DNA of 21,382 nucleotides from Fibrobacter sp. UBA4297 (GTDB lineage: Bacteria > Fibrobacterota > Fibrobacteria > Fibrobacterales > Fibrobacteraceae). The stretch spans positions 1 through 21,382 of the forward strand of contig NZ_DGUZ01000025.1 of NCBI RefSeq assembly GCF_002394865.1, given 5' to 3'. The position numbers and the translations under genes were made by a program. This document shows, in pieces, positions 1 through 7,428 of this stretch. The notes beneath the pieces were generated by a model. The model was not told the origin of the DNA, searched no databases, and saw only the letters and a list, made by a program, of their open reading frames with translations. Position 1 is the stretch's first letter. Each line of letters begins with the position of its first letter.

Positions 1-959
1 CTAAGAAGGCTAAGAAAATCAAGGCTAAGAAGGGCAAGGTCGCCAAGGCTGCTCCGGCAGTCGAAAAGGTCCCGGTCATGGAAAAGGTCCAGGCTGAACG
101 CATCGATACCGTCATGGTCGATCAGCCGGTCATGAAGACTGATCCGAAGCTTGCTTCTGCAGTTTCTCAGTTCTTTAGCTACATCGGCAAGGTGTTCCAT
201 GGTGATCTCGGTCTCTCTTACCAGAACAACGAACCGGTGACGAACGTTATCAAGAAGTCCCTCCCGTGGACTCTCGCTATCCAGGCTCCGACGATTCTTC
301 TCGGCTGGATTGTGGGTAACCTTCTTGGTGCCTTCGCTGCTTACAAGCGCGGCATTTTTGACAAGGTATTCTTCCCGTGCGCCATGTTCTTAAACGGTGT
401 GCCGTTCTTCGTGTTCGGTATGCTCTTGGTGGCCCTCTTCTCCATCACGCTCGGCTGGTTCCCGGCTATGGGCGCTTACAGCCCGGACATTCCGGAACTC
501 ACGTTCAGCTGGGCTTGCATCAAGAGCGTCAGCTGGTACTACGTGCTCCCGTTCTTCTCTGTGTTCCCGATTCTTCTTTCTGGTCAGGCAACGGGTATGC
601 GTTCCATGTCCATTTACGAACTCGGTACAGACTACATGAAGTATGCTAAGTGGCTTGGCCTGCGCGAAGGCAAGATTATTAGCTATGTGTTCCGCAACGC
701 TATGCTCCCGCAGCTCACTGGTCTTGCCCAGAGCCTCGGTGCCATGGTGGGTGGCGCTCTCATTACCGAAATGATCTTCTCTTATCCGGGTCTCGGTATG
801 GCAATGCTCAATGCCATTCAGAAGAACGACTACGCAACGATTCAGGGTTGCACCTTGATGATTTCGACTTGCGTTCTCGTTGCAAACTTTGCAGTTGACG
901 TTTTGATCGCAGTCTTTGACCCGCGTGTCAAGGCCGGTCTCCAGATGGGAGGTAAGTAA
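1..959 (+). CDS. Opp/Dpp-type ABC transporter permease, DppB/OppB family (5' end outside window)
   Basis: Inner-membrane permease subunit of an oligopeptide/dipeptide-type importer. The frame is open from the first full codon at position 3, so the gene starts before the window; the ATG at 78 is internal. The core matches OppB-type permeases: a GDLGLSY segment, then SLPWTLAIQAP, about five membrane segments, an EAA-type loop (KWLGLREGKIISYVFRNA) that contacts the ATPase, and the C-terminal VFDPRVK. The visible N-terminal part is a Lys/Ala-rich low-complexity stretch (KKAKKIKAKKGKVAKAAP), sitting where OppB relatives have the periplasmic loop after the first membrane segment. The next gene begins 2 nt after the stop, so the four ABC genes form one operon. 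The substrate is unknown; this family carries peptides, and in some bacteria oligosaccharides. Confidence 0.9.
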   Translation, partial: KKAKKIKAKKGKVAKAAPAVEKVPVMEKVQAERIDTVMVDQPVMKTDPKLASAVSQFFSYIGKVFHGDLGLSYQNNEPVTNVIKKSLPWTLAIQAPTILLGWIVGNLLGAFAAYKRGIFDKVFFPCAMFLNGVPFFVFGMLLVALFSITLGWFPAMGAYSPDIPELTFSWACIKSVSWYYVLPFFSVFPILLSGQATGMRSMSIYELGTDYMKYAKWLGLREGKIISYVFRNAMLPQLTGLAQSLGAMVGGALITEMIFSYPGLGMAMLNAIQKNDYATIQGCTLMISTCVLVANFAVDVLIAVFDPRVKAGLQMGGK

Positions 960-961
960 TC

Positions 962-1807
962 ATGGGTAAGCTTTTAAGAAACCTTCTCAAGTCCCCGATG
1001 TTCGTGATTGGCGTGTCCATCTTCGTGCTCACGCTCCTCATCGCCATCTTTGGACCTCTTTTCTACAACGTAGACACTCACGCTCGTGACATCGTCGCTG
1101 GCCCGTATGCAGGTTCTAGCTCTGCTCACTGGCTTGGCACGGACCACCTTGGCCGTGACTACGTGTCCCTCTTGATTGCAGGCCTTCGCAGCTCCCTTTA
1201 TGTGGGCTTCGTTGCTGGTATCATTGCAACGACGATTGGTGTGCTTATCGGTTTGTTCGGCGGTTTCCGCGGTGGCTGGATTGATGAAGTATTGAACATG
1301 CTCACCAACATCTTCATCGTTATCCCGCAGTTCGTGATTCTCGTTCTTATCAGCTCCGCTGTTAAGGATGGCCGTTCCCTCACCTTGATTGGTCTCATCA
1401 TCGGTCTTACCGCTTGGAGCTGGTCTGCCCGTGCCGTTCGTGCTCAGGCTTCTTCTCTCCGTAGCCGCGACCACATCGCCCTTGCCCGCCTCAACGGTGC
1501 ATCGACGCTCACGATTGTGATCAAGCATGTGCTTCCGTACTTGCTCTCGTACGTGTTCATGGTGTTCATCATGCAGGTGTCTTCCGGTATTCTTTCCGAA
1601 GCTTCCATCTCCATGATCGGTCTTGGCCCTGTCGATTCCACCAGCCTCGGTATCATCTTGAACCAGGCTAAGGATAACGGTGCTCTCTCCGACTCCATCT
1701 GGATTGCATTCATCCCGGCAACGATCGTCGTTACCCTCACGGTGTTTGCTCTCTACCTGATCAACACTTCCATGGAAGGCGTCTTCAACCCGCGCCTGCG
1801 CAAGTAA
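962..1807 (+). CDS. Opp/Dpp-type ABC transporter permease, DppC/OppC family
   Basis: Second membrane subunit of the importer, 281 residues, the usual length for DppC/OppC. It has an N-terminal membrane segment (SPMFVIGVSIFVLTLLIAI), the typical HWLGTDHLGRD motif, and then five further hydrophobic segments. The EAA loop is at LARLNGASTLTIVIKHVLP, and the end is VFNPRLRK. The start ATG has a good Shine-Dalgarno (GGGAGG at 947-952, 9 nt upstream) inside the end of the preceding gene. Codon use is strongly biased (ctc, aag, ggt), as in its operon partners, which suggests high expression. The pairing with the upstream permease and two downstream ATPases makes the assignment secure; the substrate is not. 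Confidence 0.93.
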   Translation: MGKLLRNLLKSPMFVIGVSIFVLTLLIAIFGPLFYNVDTHARDIVAGPYAGSSSAHWLGTDHLGRDYVSLLIAGLRSSLYVGFVAGIIATTIGVLIGLFGGFRGGWIDEVLNMLTNIFIVIPQFVILVLISSAVKDGRSLTLIGLIIGLTAWSWSARAVRAQASSLRSRDHIALARLNGASTLTIVIKHVLPYLLSYVFMVFIMQVSSGILSEASISMIGLGPVDSTSLGIILNQAKDNGALSDSIWIAFIPATIVVTLTVFALYLINTSMEGVFNPRLRK

Positions 1808-1817
1808 GAGGAAAAAA

Positions 1818-2816
1818 ATGTCTGAAAATGTTTTTGAAGTTGACCACTTGGGTCTTTATTACCTCGGCCGTTTTGGAGACAAGACTCACGCTGTTACAGA
1901 CGTGTCCTTCTCCATGAAGCAGGGGGAAATTCTCGGTATCGCCGGTGAATCGGGTTGCGGTAAGTCCACGCTCGTTTCTGGCCTTATGGGTATGTGCATT
2001 CCGCCGCTTTACCCGGAAACGGGTGACGTTCGCGTGAAGAACGGCGACAAGATGGAATCCCTCATGAACCGCAGCGTCGAAGATGTTCGTGCGAATGTCC
2101 TCGCTCAGCAGGTTTCCATGATTCCGCAGGGCGCATTCAACGCTCTGAACCCGGTCCGCAAGATTAAGGATATCGCAGCAGACGTGCTCAAGGCTCACTT
2201 GAAGCCGGGCGAGAAGCTCGATTCCAAGCAGATCTACGATCGCGTTTACGCCCACTTCGACCGTATCGGCATGGATACGAAGCGCGTGCTCAATTCCTTC
2301 CCGATCAACCTCACTGCAGGTGAACGCCAGCGTTGCGTGATTGCAATTTCCACGATTCTTCTCCCGAAGATGGTGATTGCTGACGAACCGACTTCTGCTT
2401 TGGACGTCTCCACGCAGAAGGAAGTGATCAAGATGATTTTCGACTTGCTCGACAAGGGCATCTTCCAGTCGATGATCTTCATTACCCACGAACTTCCGCT
2501 CCTCTACCACGTGGCCGATAACATCGCTATCATGTACGCAGGCGAAATCGTGGAAAAGGGTACTGCAGAACAGGTCGTCAAGGATCCGCGTCATCCGTAT
2601 ACGCAGGCCTTGATGGGCGCTATGCTCAGTACCGAGGCCAGCCAGCGTGGCCGTCATCCGGTGGCTATCGAAGGTGCTCCTCCTAGCCTCAAGAACAAGA
2701 TTGTGGGCTGCCGCTTCGCTCCGCGTTGCAGCAAGGCATGCCCGGACTGCAAGAAGAATACCCAGAATCTCCGCATTGTCGGCGATCGTGACGTGAGGTG
2801 CGATTATGCAAAGTGA
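1818..2816 (+). CDS. Opp/Dpp-type ABC transporter ATPase, DppD/OppD family
   Basis: Cytoplasmic ATPase, 332 residues. Walker A is GESGCGKST (about 43-51), the Q-loop is MIPQG (Q104), Walker B is MVIADEPTSALD (185-196), and the switch His is in FITHE. The C-terminal oligopeptide-transporter extension with clustered cysteines (GCRFAPRCSKACPDC) is typical of DppD/OppD. The ABC signature is unusual: LTAGE (165-169) instead of the common LSGGQ/FSGGM. Because the partner ATPase has a canonical signature, one of the two composite ATP sites may be weakened. The Shine-Dalgarno AGAGG lies just before the ATG. The gene overlaps the next one by 11 nt, which suggests translational coupling. Confidence 0.92.
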   Translation: MSENVFEVDHLGLYYLGRFGDKTHAVTDVSFSMKQGEILGIAGESGCGKSTLVSGLMGMCIPPLYPETGDVRVKNGDKMESLMNRSVEDVRANVLAQQVSMIPQGAFNALNPVRKIKDIAADVLKAHLKPGEKLDSKQIYDRVYAHFDRIGMDTKRVLNSFPINLTAGERQRCVIAISTILLPKMVIADEPTSALDVSTQKEVIKMIFDLLDKGIFQSMIFITHELPLLYHVADNIAIMYAGEIVEKGTAEQVVKDPRHPYTQALMGAMLSTEASQRGRHPVAIEGAPPSLKNKIVGCRFAPRCSKACPDCKKNTQNLRIVGDRDVRCDYAK

Positions 2817-3615
2817 TAAGCCCATTGTTTTTTCTGCCAAGCGCATCAGCAAGGATTTCGGTGCCGGCAAGAGCTTGAAGACTGCTGTTAAGGATGTTTC
2901 CTTTGACATCTATGACGAAGAATTCATCTCCATCGTGGGTGGTTCTGGTTGCGGTAAGTCCGTGCTTGCTAAGATTATGCTCGGCCTTTACCAGCCGACT
3001 CGCGGTCAGTTCCTCTATCGCGACAAGCCAATCAAGAACCTGAAAGACCACTGGAACGAAGTACAGTCCGTTTTCCAGGATCCGTTTGGTTGCTTCAACC
3101 AGTTCTTCACAATCAGAAGCCAGCTCGAAGACGCTCTCAACATCTTGAAGGATAAGCCCTCCAAGGAAGAAGTCCGTCGCCGCGTTGACGAAGGTCTCAA
3201 GGCTGTGAACGTCGCTCCGGCAGATATCGAAGGCAAGTACCCGTTCGAACTCTCCGGTGGTCAGATGCAGCGTATGCTTCTCGCTCGTATCTTCGCGCTC
3301 CGTCCGAAGGTTTTGATTGCTGACGAAGCTACCTCCATGGTGGACGCCTGCGTGCGTGCAAACATCCTCGATTACCTCCGCAAGTTGAAAGACGAACTGA
3401 AGATGACCGTGGTGTTCGTGACCCACGATATCGGCCTTGCAAACTACGTTTCTGACCGTATCTTCATCATGCACGACGGTAAGATTGTGAACCAGGGTAC
3501 TCCTGCTGAAGTGCTCGACAACACAAACGAACCGCATACGCTCCGCTTGCTCGATGATATCCCGGAAGTCCACAAGACTGAATGGATCAAGAACAGCCAT
3601 CGCAGCAAAAAGTAA
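2806..3615 (+). CDS. Opp/Dpp-type ABC transporter ATPase, DppF/OppF family
   Basis: Second cytoplasmic ATPase, 269 residues. Walker A is GGSGCGKS (45-52), the Q-loop is in FQDPFGCFN, the signature is a canonical LSGGQ (149-153), Walker B is VLIADE (169-174), and the switch His is in VVFVTHD. Residues after Walker B read ATSMVD rather than the usual PTSALD. The start lies inside the end of the upstream ATPase gene, with GAGGT as ribosome-binding site. At 269 residues it is shorter than E. coli DppF/OppF (over 320), since the C-terminal extension is missing. It closes the operon, with a repeat and a terminator following. Confidence 0.92.
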   Translation: MQSDKPIVFSAKRISKDFGAGKSLKTAVKDVSFDIYDEEFISIVGGSGCGKSVLAKIMLGLYQPTRGQFLYRDKPIKNLKDHWNEVQSVFQDPFGCFNQFFTIRSQLEDALNILKDKPSKEEVRRRVDEGLKAVNVAPADIEGKYPFELSGGQMQRMLLARIFALRPKVLIADEATSMVDACVRANILDYLRKLKDELKMTVVFVTHDIGLANYVSDRIFIMHDGKIVNQGTPAEVLDNTNEPHTLRLLDDIPEVHKTEWIKNSHRSKK

Positions 3616-3623
3616 TTGGCGCG

Positions 3624-3669
3624 TGTCATCCTGAGCGAAGAGGCGTCGCCTCGTAGTCGAAGGATCTAG
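3624..3669. repeat. GTCAT-type intergenic hairpin repeat
   Basis: Starts TGTCATCCTGAGCGAAG. The outer arms ATCCT (3628-3632) and AGGAT (3661-3665) enclose inner arms GAGGC/GCCTC (3640-3644 and 3648-3652). It belongs to the TGTCAT family seen in several other gaps of this window and lies between the ABC operon stop and its terminator. Confidence 0.7.
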
Positions 3670-3683
3670 TGCAATTTGAAAAG

Positions 3684-3710
3684 CCGCAGCAACCGCTGCG
3701 GTTTTTCTTT
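3684..3710 (+). terminator. Rho-independent terminator of the ABC transporter operon
   Basis: Perfect 7-bp stem CCGCAGC (3684-3690) / GCTGCGG (3695-3701) with loop AACC, followed by TTTTTCTTTT. Confidence 0.9.
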
Positions 3711-3715
3711 TATAT

Positions 3716-3746
3716 AAAAAGCCTAACGTTTTTTACGTCAGGCTTT
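3716..3746 (-). terminator. Terminator of the FISUMP lipoprotein gene
   Basis: Arms AAAGCCT (3718-3724) and AGGCTTT (3740-3746), with inner arms ACGT/ACGT and a T-rich loop. Read on the minus strand, the stem is followed by a short U run. It lies just downstream of the minus-strand stop at 3769. Confidence 0.75.
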
Positions 3747-3768
3747 CCTGTGAATTTGCAATATCTGT

Positions 3769-5397
3769 TTAGTCTACGACACAGCGGATTGCCCCGTAAT
3801 CGACGTCATTGCGAGCCGGACCGGGATAATATTCATCGATTCCATTACCGGACCAGCGGTAATAATGGTAGTGGTCAAAGTCAGAACCGATGTTTCGGGT
3901 TAGTCTGTTGATGTTGATCCATGTTTGACTCTTGGAGTCGTAAGCGCCATTTTCGAGCATTCCAAGACCGCTTGCGTTGTTCAGCTTTTTGAAGTCGTCG
4001 TAGAAATCATCGTTTTCGAAGTAGGCGGTATAAGCCGTGAACAGCTCATTGAACTTGTATTTTTCCCACAGCAATCTGTATTCCGTTGAAAGTGGCAGAT
4101 GCGTTCCCTTGGGGCACAGACCCTGCTTTTTGTTGAAGTCGATGGTGTCTCCGTTCAGGGCTTGTACTACCGTGTACATTCTTCCGTAAATGTCGCAGTA
4201 TTTTTCGTCATTGGCGGGGCAGACAGAGCCTTCGCTGGCGTAGTTCAGGTTTTCTGCAAACCAGACGACTCCATCGATATCGATGGTCTTGTAGTATTGC
4301 CCGTCTCTTTCGTCCTGGATTGTTCCATACGTTTTTTCTGGATTGAGCAGGAACCACGAATATTTAAAGACTTTTCCGCTTGATTTTTCGTAGAGCGTAT
4401 TGTCCTTGCATTCGTACTTTGTGCCGTCGTAAGAGCGGCCGCGGCAGAAATCGTAGGCAATGTCGCCTTGGCAGAACTGCTTTGTGTTGTCAATCGTTTT
4501 TCCGCCGCAATCTTCGATATTGCTCAGGCAGCGGATCGAAAGCTTGGTGCCTGGTTCTGCATTAGAAAAGCAGGCGAGCTTTGAAGGGTCGTTTACTTTG
4601 CTGTTGCAGAAATATCCCGAGTTGTTTGTTTTCTTGTTAGATGACGGGTGGGGATTGAGTTTTAGAAAGTCTCCCGTTTTGTAATCTCTAGAATTTCTTG
4701 TGGAACTCCAAAAGTTTTCGTCAGTGCCCGTGCCGTCTCCGGTAAGGACTGGCTTTGCGTTAAAGCCGTAGTCGTCTGTTCCATTCCAGTTTCCCTGTTC
4801 GTCGTTAGGCCAGCCGGTTGTGCTTTTTAGCTTTTGTGCGGCGACTTCGGCACCGCCTGCAAAATTGACAAGTGCTTCAAGTTCTTTAAGCGAGGGAAGG
4901 TGGAACCCTTCCGGGCATACGTCTTGTGCGTTTTCGAAGGTGTAAAGGCTGGAATCGCCGTAGCTCAAGTTCTCGGCCATCCATGTCTGGGGTCCGATTT
5001 TGGCGAGCTTGTATGTTTTGCCATCGCGGGCGTCCGTAAATGAACCGCTAGGCGCCTTGATGCTTTCGCTCGAAGAGGATTCTGGAATTTGGGACGAGGA
5101 AGATTCTGTGGCGCTGCTAGATTGCGGCAGGGAATCGCTTGATGAAGATTCTGAAACTTGCTTTTGTGATGATGAGGATTTTGGGGAGTTACTTTTTTCC
5201 GAAGAAGATTCGGAATCCTTTGTTTTCCCTGTTTCAGAGGAAGAAGAATCTTCCGGGTTTTCGATTTCATCAGAGCTAGATGAAATATTGGCAAAAAGTT
5301 CATCGTTTGCAGATGAAGAATCTGTACAAGCTGTAAATGTTAGGGATAATAGCGCAGAGGCTGTTAGGCAAGCGGCGGCCTTTGTAAAATTATTCAT
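3769..5397 (-). CDS. FISUMP-domain lipoprotein with poly-Ser linker
   Basis: Predicted surface lipoprotein, 542 residues. A signal peptide ends in a lipobox-like FTAC with Cys24 as the lipidation site. Residues about 25-118 are a Ser/Glu-rich linker with repeated SSSS runs. Two copies of the Fibrobacter succinogenes major paralogous domain follow. The first is about 118-300, with DGKTYKLAKIGPQTWMAENL, CPEGFHLPS, FWSST and IRCL. The second is about 358-542, with DGQYYKTIDIDGVVWFAENL, CPKGTHLPL and AIRCVVD. The function of the family is not established; its abundance in Fibrobacter and its lipoprotein form suggest a surface role such as adhesion. The minus-strand start has AAGGAG about 8 nt upstream, partly inside an 8-bp inverted repeat. 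The second domain is divergent. Confidence 0.88.
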   Translation of the reverse strand: MNNFTKAAACLTASALLSLTFTACTDSSSANDELFANISSSSDEIENPEDSSSSETGKTKDSESSSEKSNSPKSSSSQKQVSESSSSDSLPQSSSATESSSSQIPESSSSESIKAPSGSFTDARDGKTYKLAKIGPQTWMAENLSYGDSSLYTFENAQDVCPEGFHLPSLKELEALVNFAGGAEVAAQKLKSTTGWPNDEQGNWNGTDDYGFNAKPVLTGDGTGTDENFWSSTRNSRDYKTGDFLKLNPHPSSNKKTNNSGYFCNSKVNDPSKLACFSNAEPGTKLSIRCLSNIEDCGGKTIDNTKQFCQGDIAYDFCRGRSYDGTKYECKDNTLYEKSSGKVFKYSWFLLNPEKTYGTIQDERDGQYYKTIDIDGVVWFAENLNYASEGSVCPANDEKYCDIYGRMYTVVQALNGDTIDFNKKQGLCPKGTHLPLSTEYRLLWEKYKFNELFTAYTAYFENDDFYDDFKKLNNASGLGMLENGAYDSKSQTWININRLTRNIGSDFDHYHYYRWSGNGIDEYYPGPARNDVDYGAIRCVVD

Positions 5398-5399
5398 AA

Positions 5400-5422
5400 T
5401 TTATCTCCTTTGGTGAGATAAA
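5400..5422 (-). promoter_or_regulatory. Inverted repeat over the ribosome-binding site of the FISUMP gene
   Basis: Perfect 8-bp arms TTTATCTC (5400-5407) and GAGATAAA (5415-5422) with a 7-nt loop. In the minus-strand mRNA the Shine-Dalgarno AAGGAG lies across the loop and the second arm, 3 nt before the start codon. Folding could reduce translation; this is inference. Confidence 0.5.
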
Positions 5423-5516
5423 GTAGAAATTTTTAGTTTGTTAGACCATGATGAGTTAGAATTTTGGCGTTGATGCCGTCTTTTGGCGAAGTCGAAGATT
5501 TTTGCAATTAAAAATA

Positions 5517-5522
5517 TATATT
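5517..5522 (+). promoter_or_regulatory. -10-like box 6 nt before the DUF4832 gene
   Basis: TATATT followed by ACTTCT and then ATG at 5529. There is no Shine-Dalgarno. The arrangement is nearly identical to the one before the SMR gene (TATATTACTCCTATG on the minus strand). Confidence 0.5.
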
Positions 5523-5528
5523 ACTTCT

Positions 5529-7235
5529 ATGACAACATTTTTTTCACGTTTTTCTTTTGGATGGAGCTTTACGTTGGCGACCCTGTCGCTTGCGTTTTTG
5601 CCGTCGTCGGTTTTTGCAGCGGGTCTTGTGAAGCAAAATATTGATACGACCGATGCCATGCGTACACTCGCTAATTACGATCGCGGATTCTACACGCCGC
5701 AGGTGTTGCATATAAAGCCATCGGGCTCTAAGCCGATTGAAAAGCCGTACAGTAAGCTTTTGCACTTGCGTGCCGAAATTTCGGAATTCAGCAGTCGAGC
5801 TTGGCTCGGGATTGATACGACTGGCGGCAAGAAGGATACGACTTGGGGAAAGAGCCAAGATTTGACCGAAGATGCTCTGAACGTATTGCAGACGACGTTT
5901 GACAATATCCGCGCGAACAAGGGCTTTGTGATTGTGCGTATCTGTTATGACCCGTGGTACAATGGTCGCAGCAATGTGACTCCGGAGCACAAGTGGGTAT
6001 TACGCCATGTGGAACAGCTCGCTCCAGTGCTTTCGAAAAATACCGATGTGATTGTCGCGCTTGAAATGGGTATGCACGGCGCCTATGGCGAAATGCATTC
6101 CGACACGAGCATTACTTATGACCGCGTTGCCGAAGCGACGAACCTGATGCTACGCAATACGCCTCCCGAGCTCAAAATTTTAACGCGAACGGGCAACTAT
6201 TCAGCGAAGGTACTCGGCTTTGATAACTGGGGCGTGGATTTTAATATTGAAGGTGAAAAGTTCGCAGAAATTGCAAAGGCCAAGGGCGACACCATGTATC
6301 GCGTCGGGATGTTCAACGACGGCTACTTGGGAACGCAATATGATTACGGCACGTGGGGCGCGGACTGCAAAACGTCCATTTGCCGTGAAGAAGGTGTTGC
6401 CTGGCTCGAAAAGTACGGCATCAACACGCCATACGGCGGCGAAGCGCTTACAACGGCGAATGGCTACCAGGTCATCAATACGCCGGAATTCCTCGCGTAC
6501 GAGGGCTTCCGCACGCACACGAGCTATTTGAATATCCAGTGGAACAACAACCTGATTAATAGCTGGAAAAAGACGCTGTTCAAGCAGAAAGACTTCGATT
6601 ATGATCCGGCGCGAGTCGATTCGCTGACGGGCTTCAAGTATATCAATGACCACTTGGGCTACCGCTTTGTGCTGCGAGAATCGTGGTTAAGCGATACGGT
6701 GGGGGCTGACCATATGCTCCATGCGAAATTCCGCGTGCAGAATGTGGGCTTTGGCAACCTCACTTGGAAGGCTCCGGTAAAACTTGCCATTTTGGAAGAC
6801 CTGGAAGGTAGCGATTTGGATATGTGCCTTGACATGGATTATGTGGACTTGCCCGATGTTGATTTTAGAGATGTCCATAGCCGCACCATCTCGGTCGCAG
6901 GCGGTGATACTGTGATGACGTTTGACGGAAACAACGAAATTGAAGTTGCGGCCAAGTTGAATCTGTCTGGCAAGGGGCGTTTTATGGTGTTTCTGAAGGT
7001 TGGCGACATTGAGTTTGCCAATGATTGGTCGGGAGGAAAGGGTACTTGTGGCCTAGAACAGCCTGCCGCTTATTTAGGCAAGTTCTATTTTGATGAGAAT
7101 GTTCAGTCCATTGCGCCGCGCATTCGTCGTAGCTCTGTGCAAAAGTCCCAAATGCCTTACGTTCTGCGTACACGCAATAACGTGATTATCCGCGATGGCG
7201 ACCGCTCTTACAAGCCGAACGGCACGAAACAGTAG
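5529..7235 (+). CDS. Secreted DUF4874/DUF4832 protein
   Basis: Exported protein, 568 residues from the ATG at 5529. A TTG 27 nt upstream would place the start ahead of the likely -10 box, so ATG is preferred. The signal peptide (residues 1-30) ends in SVFA. An N-terminal region (about 45-250), with YDRGFYTPQVLHI and the conserved-looking ALEMGMHGAYGEMHSD (E179, E188), resembles DUF4874. The following region (about 253-490), with GDTMYRVGMFNDGYLGTQYD, resembles DUF4832. The catalytic function of these families is not established as far as I know; the order of beta-strands and acidic residues resembles TIM-barrel glycosidases, and the neighbours are cellulases. I infer a polysaccharide-related role. 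It converges with the GH5 gene and shares a bidirectional terminator with it. Confidence 0.8.
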   Translation: MTTFFSRFSFGWSFTLATLSLAFLPSSVFAAGLVKQNIDTTDAMRTLANYDRGFYTPQVLHIKPSGSKPIEKPYSKLLHLRAEISEFSSRAWLGIDTTGGKKDTTWGKSQDLTEDALNVLQTTFDNIRANKGFVIVRICYDPWYNGRSNVTPEHKWVLRHVEQLAPVLSKNTDVIVALEMGMHGAYGEMHSDTSITYDRVAEATNLMLRNTPPELKILTRTGNYSAKVLGFDNWGVDFNIEGEKFAEIAKAKGDTMYRVGMFNDGYLGTQYDYGTWGADCKTSICREEGVAWLEKYGINTPYGGEALTTANGYQVINTPEFLAYEGFRTHTSYLNIQWNNNLINSWKKTLFKQKDFDYDPARVDSLTGFKYINDHLGYRFVLRESWLSDTVGADHMLHAKFRVQNVGFGNLTWKAPVKLAILEDLEGSDLDMCLDMDYVDLPDVDFRDVHSRTISVAGGDTVMTFDGNNEIEVAAKLNLSGKGRFMVFLKVGDIEFANDWSGGKGTCGLEQPAAYLGKFYFDENVQSIAPRIRRSSVQKSQMPYVLRTRNNVIIRDGDRSYKPNGTKQ

Positions 7236-7261
7236 TAACATGGTTCTTCGCAAAACAGCAT

Positions 7262-7341
7262 TGTCATGCCCGCTGGAGCCTGTACTGCCTGCACTGAGTT
7301 TAATCGAAGTGCAGCGAAGTCGAAGTAAGCGGGCATCTCCT
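7262..7341. repeat. GTCAT-type intergenic hairpin repeat
   Basis: TGTCATGCCCGCT at the left and AGCGGGCATCTCCTT at the right: perfect 9-bp arms at 7266-7274 and 7328-7336. A nested hairpin CTGCACT/AGTGCAG lies inside. It sits between converging genes. Confidence 0.75.
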
Positions 7342-7360
7342 TTTCAAAATCTTTGCATAA

Positions 7361-7389
7361 AAAAACTCCAGCCATTGGCTGGAGTTTTT
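7361..7389. terminator. Bidirectional terminator between DUF4832 gene and GH5 gene
   Basis: Perfect 13-bp arms AAAAACTCCAGCC (7361-7373) and GGCTGGAGTTTTT (7377-7389) with a 3-nt loop. The A and T runs on either side serve as U tract for both strands. Confidence 0.93.
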
Positions 7390-7428
7390 CACATTGTTTA
7401 TGCGGGCGTGCCCACTATTATCTACAGC

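Noticed and set aside
1785..2909. Long open frame antisense to the DppD-type ATPase gene (374 codons)
   Set aside because: It is a by-product of strong codon bias on the plus strand. It has no ribosome-binding site and no recognisable domain, and it lies over a clear ABC ATPase.
2689..3600. Long open frame antisense to the DppF-type ATPase gene
   Set aside because: Same codon-bias shadow; the plus-strand frame carries all ABC motifs.
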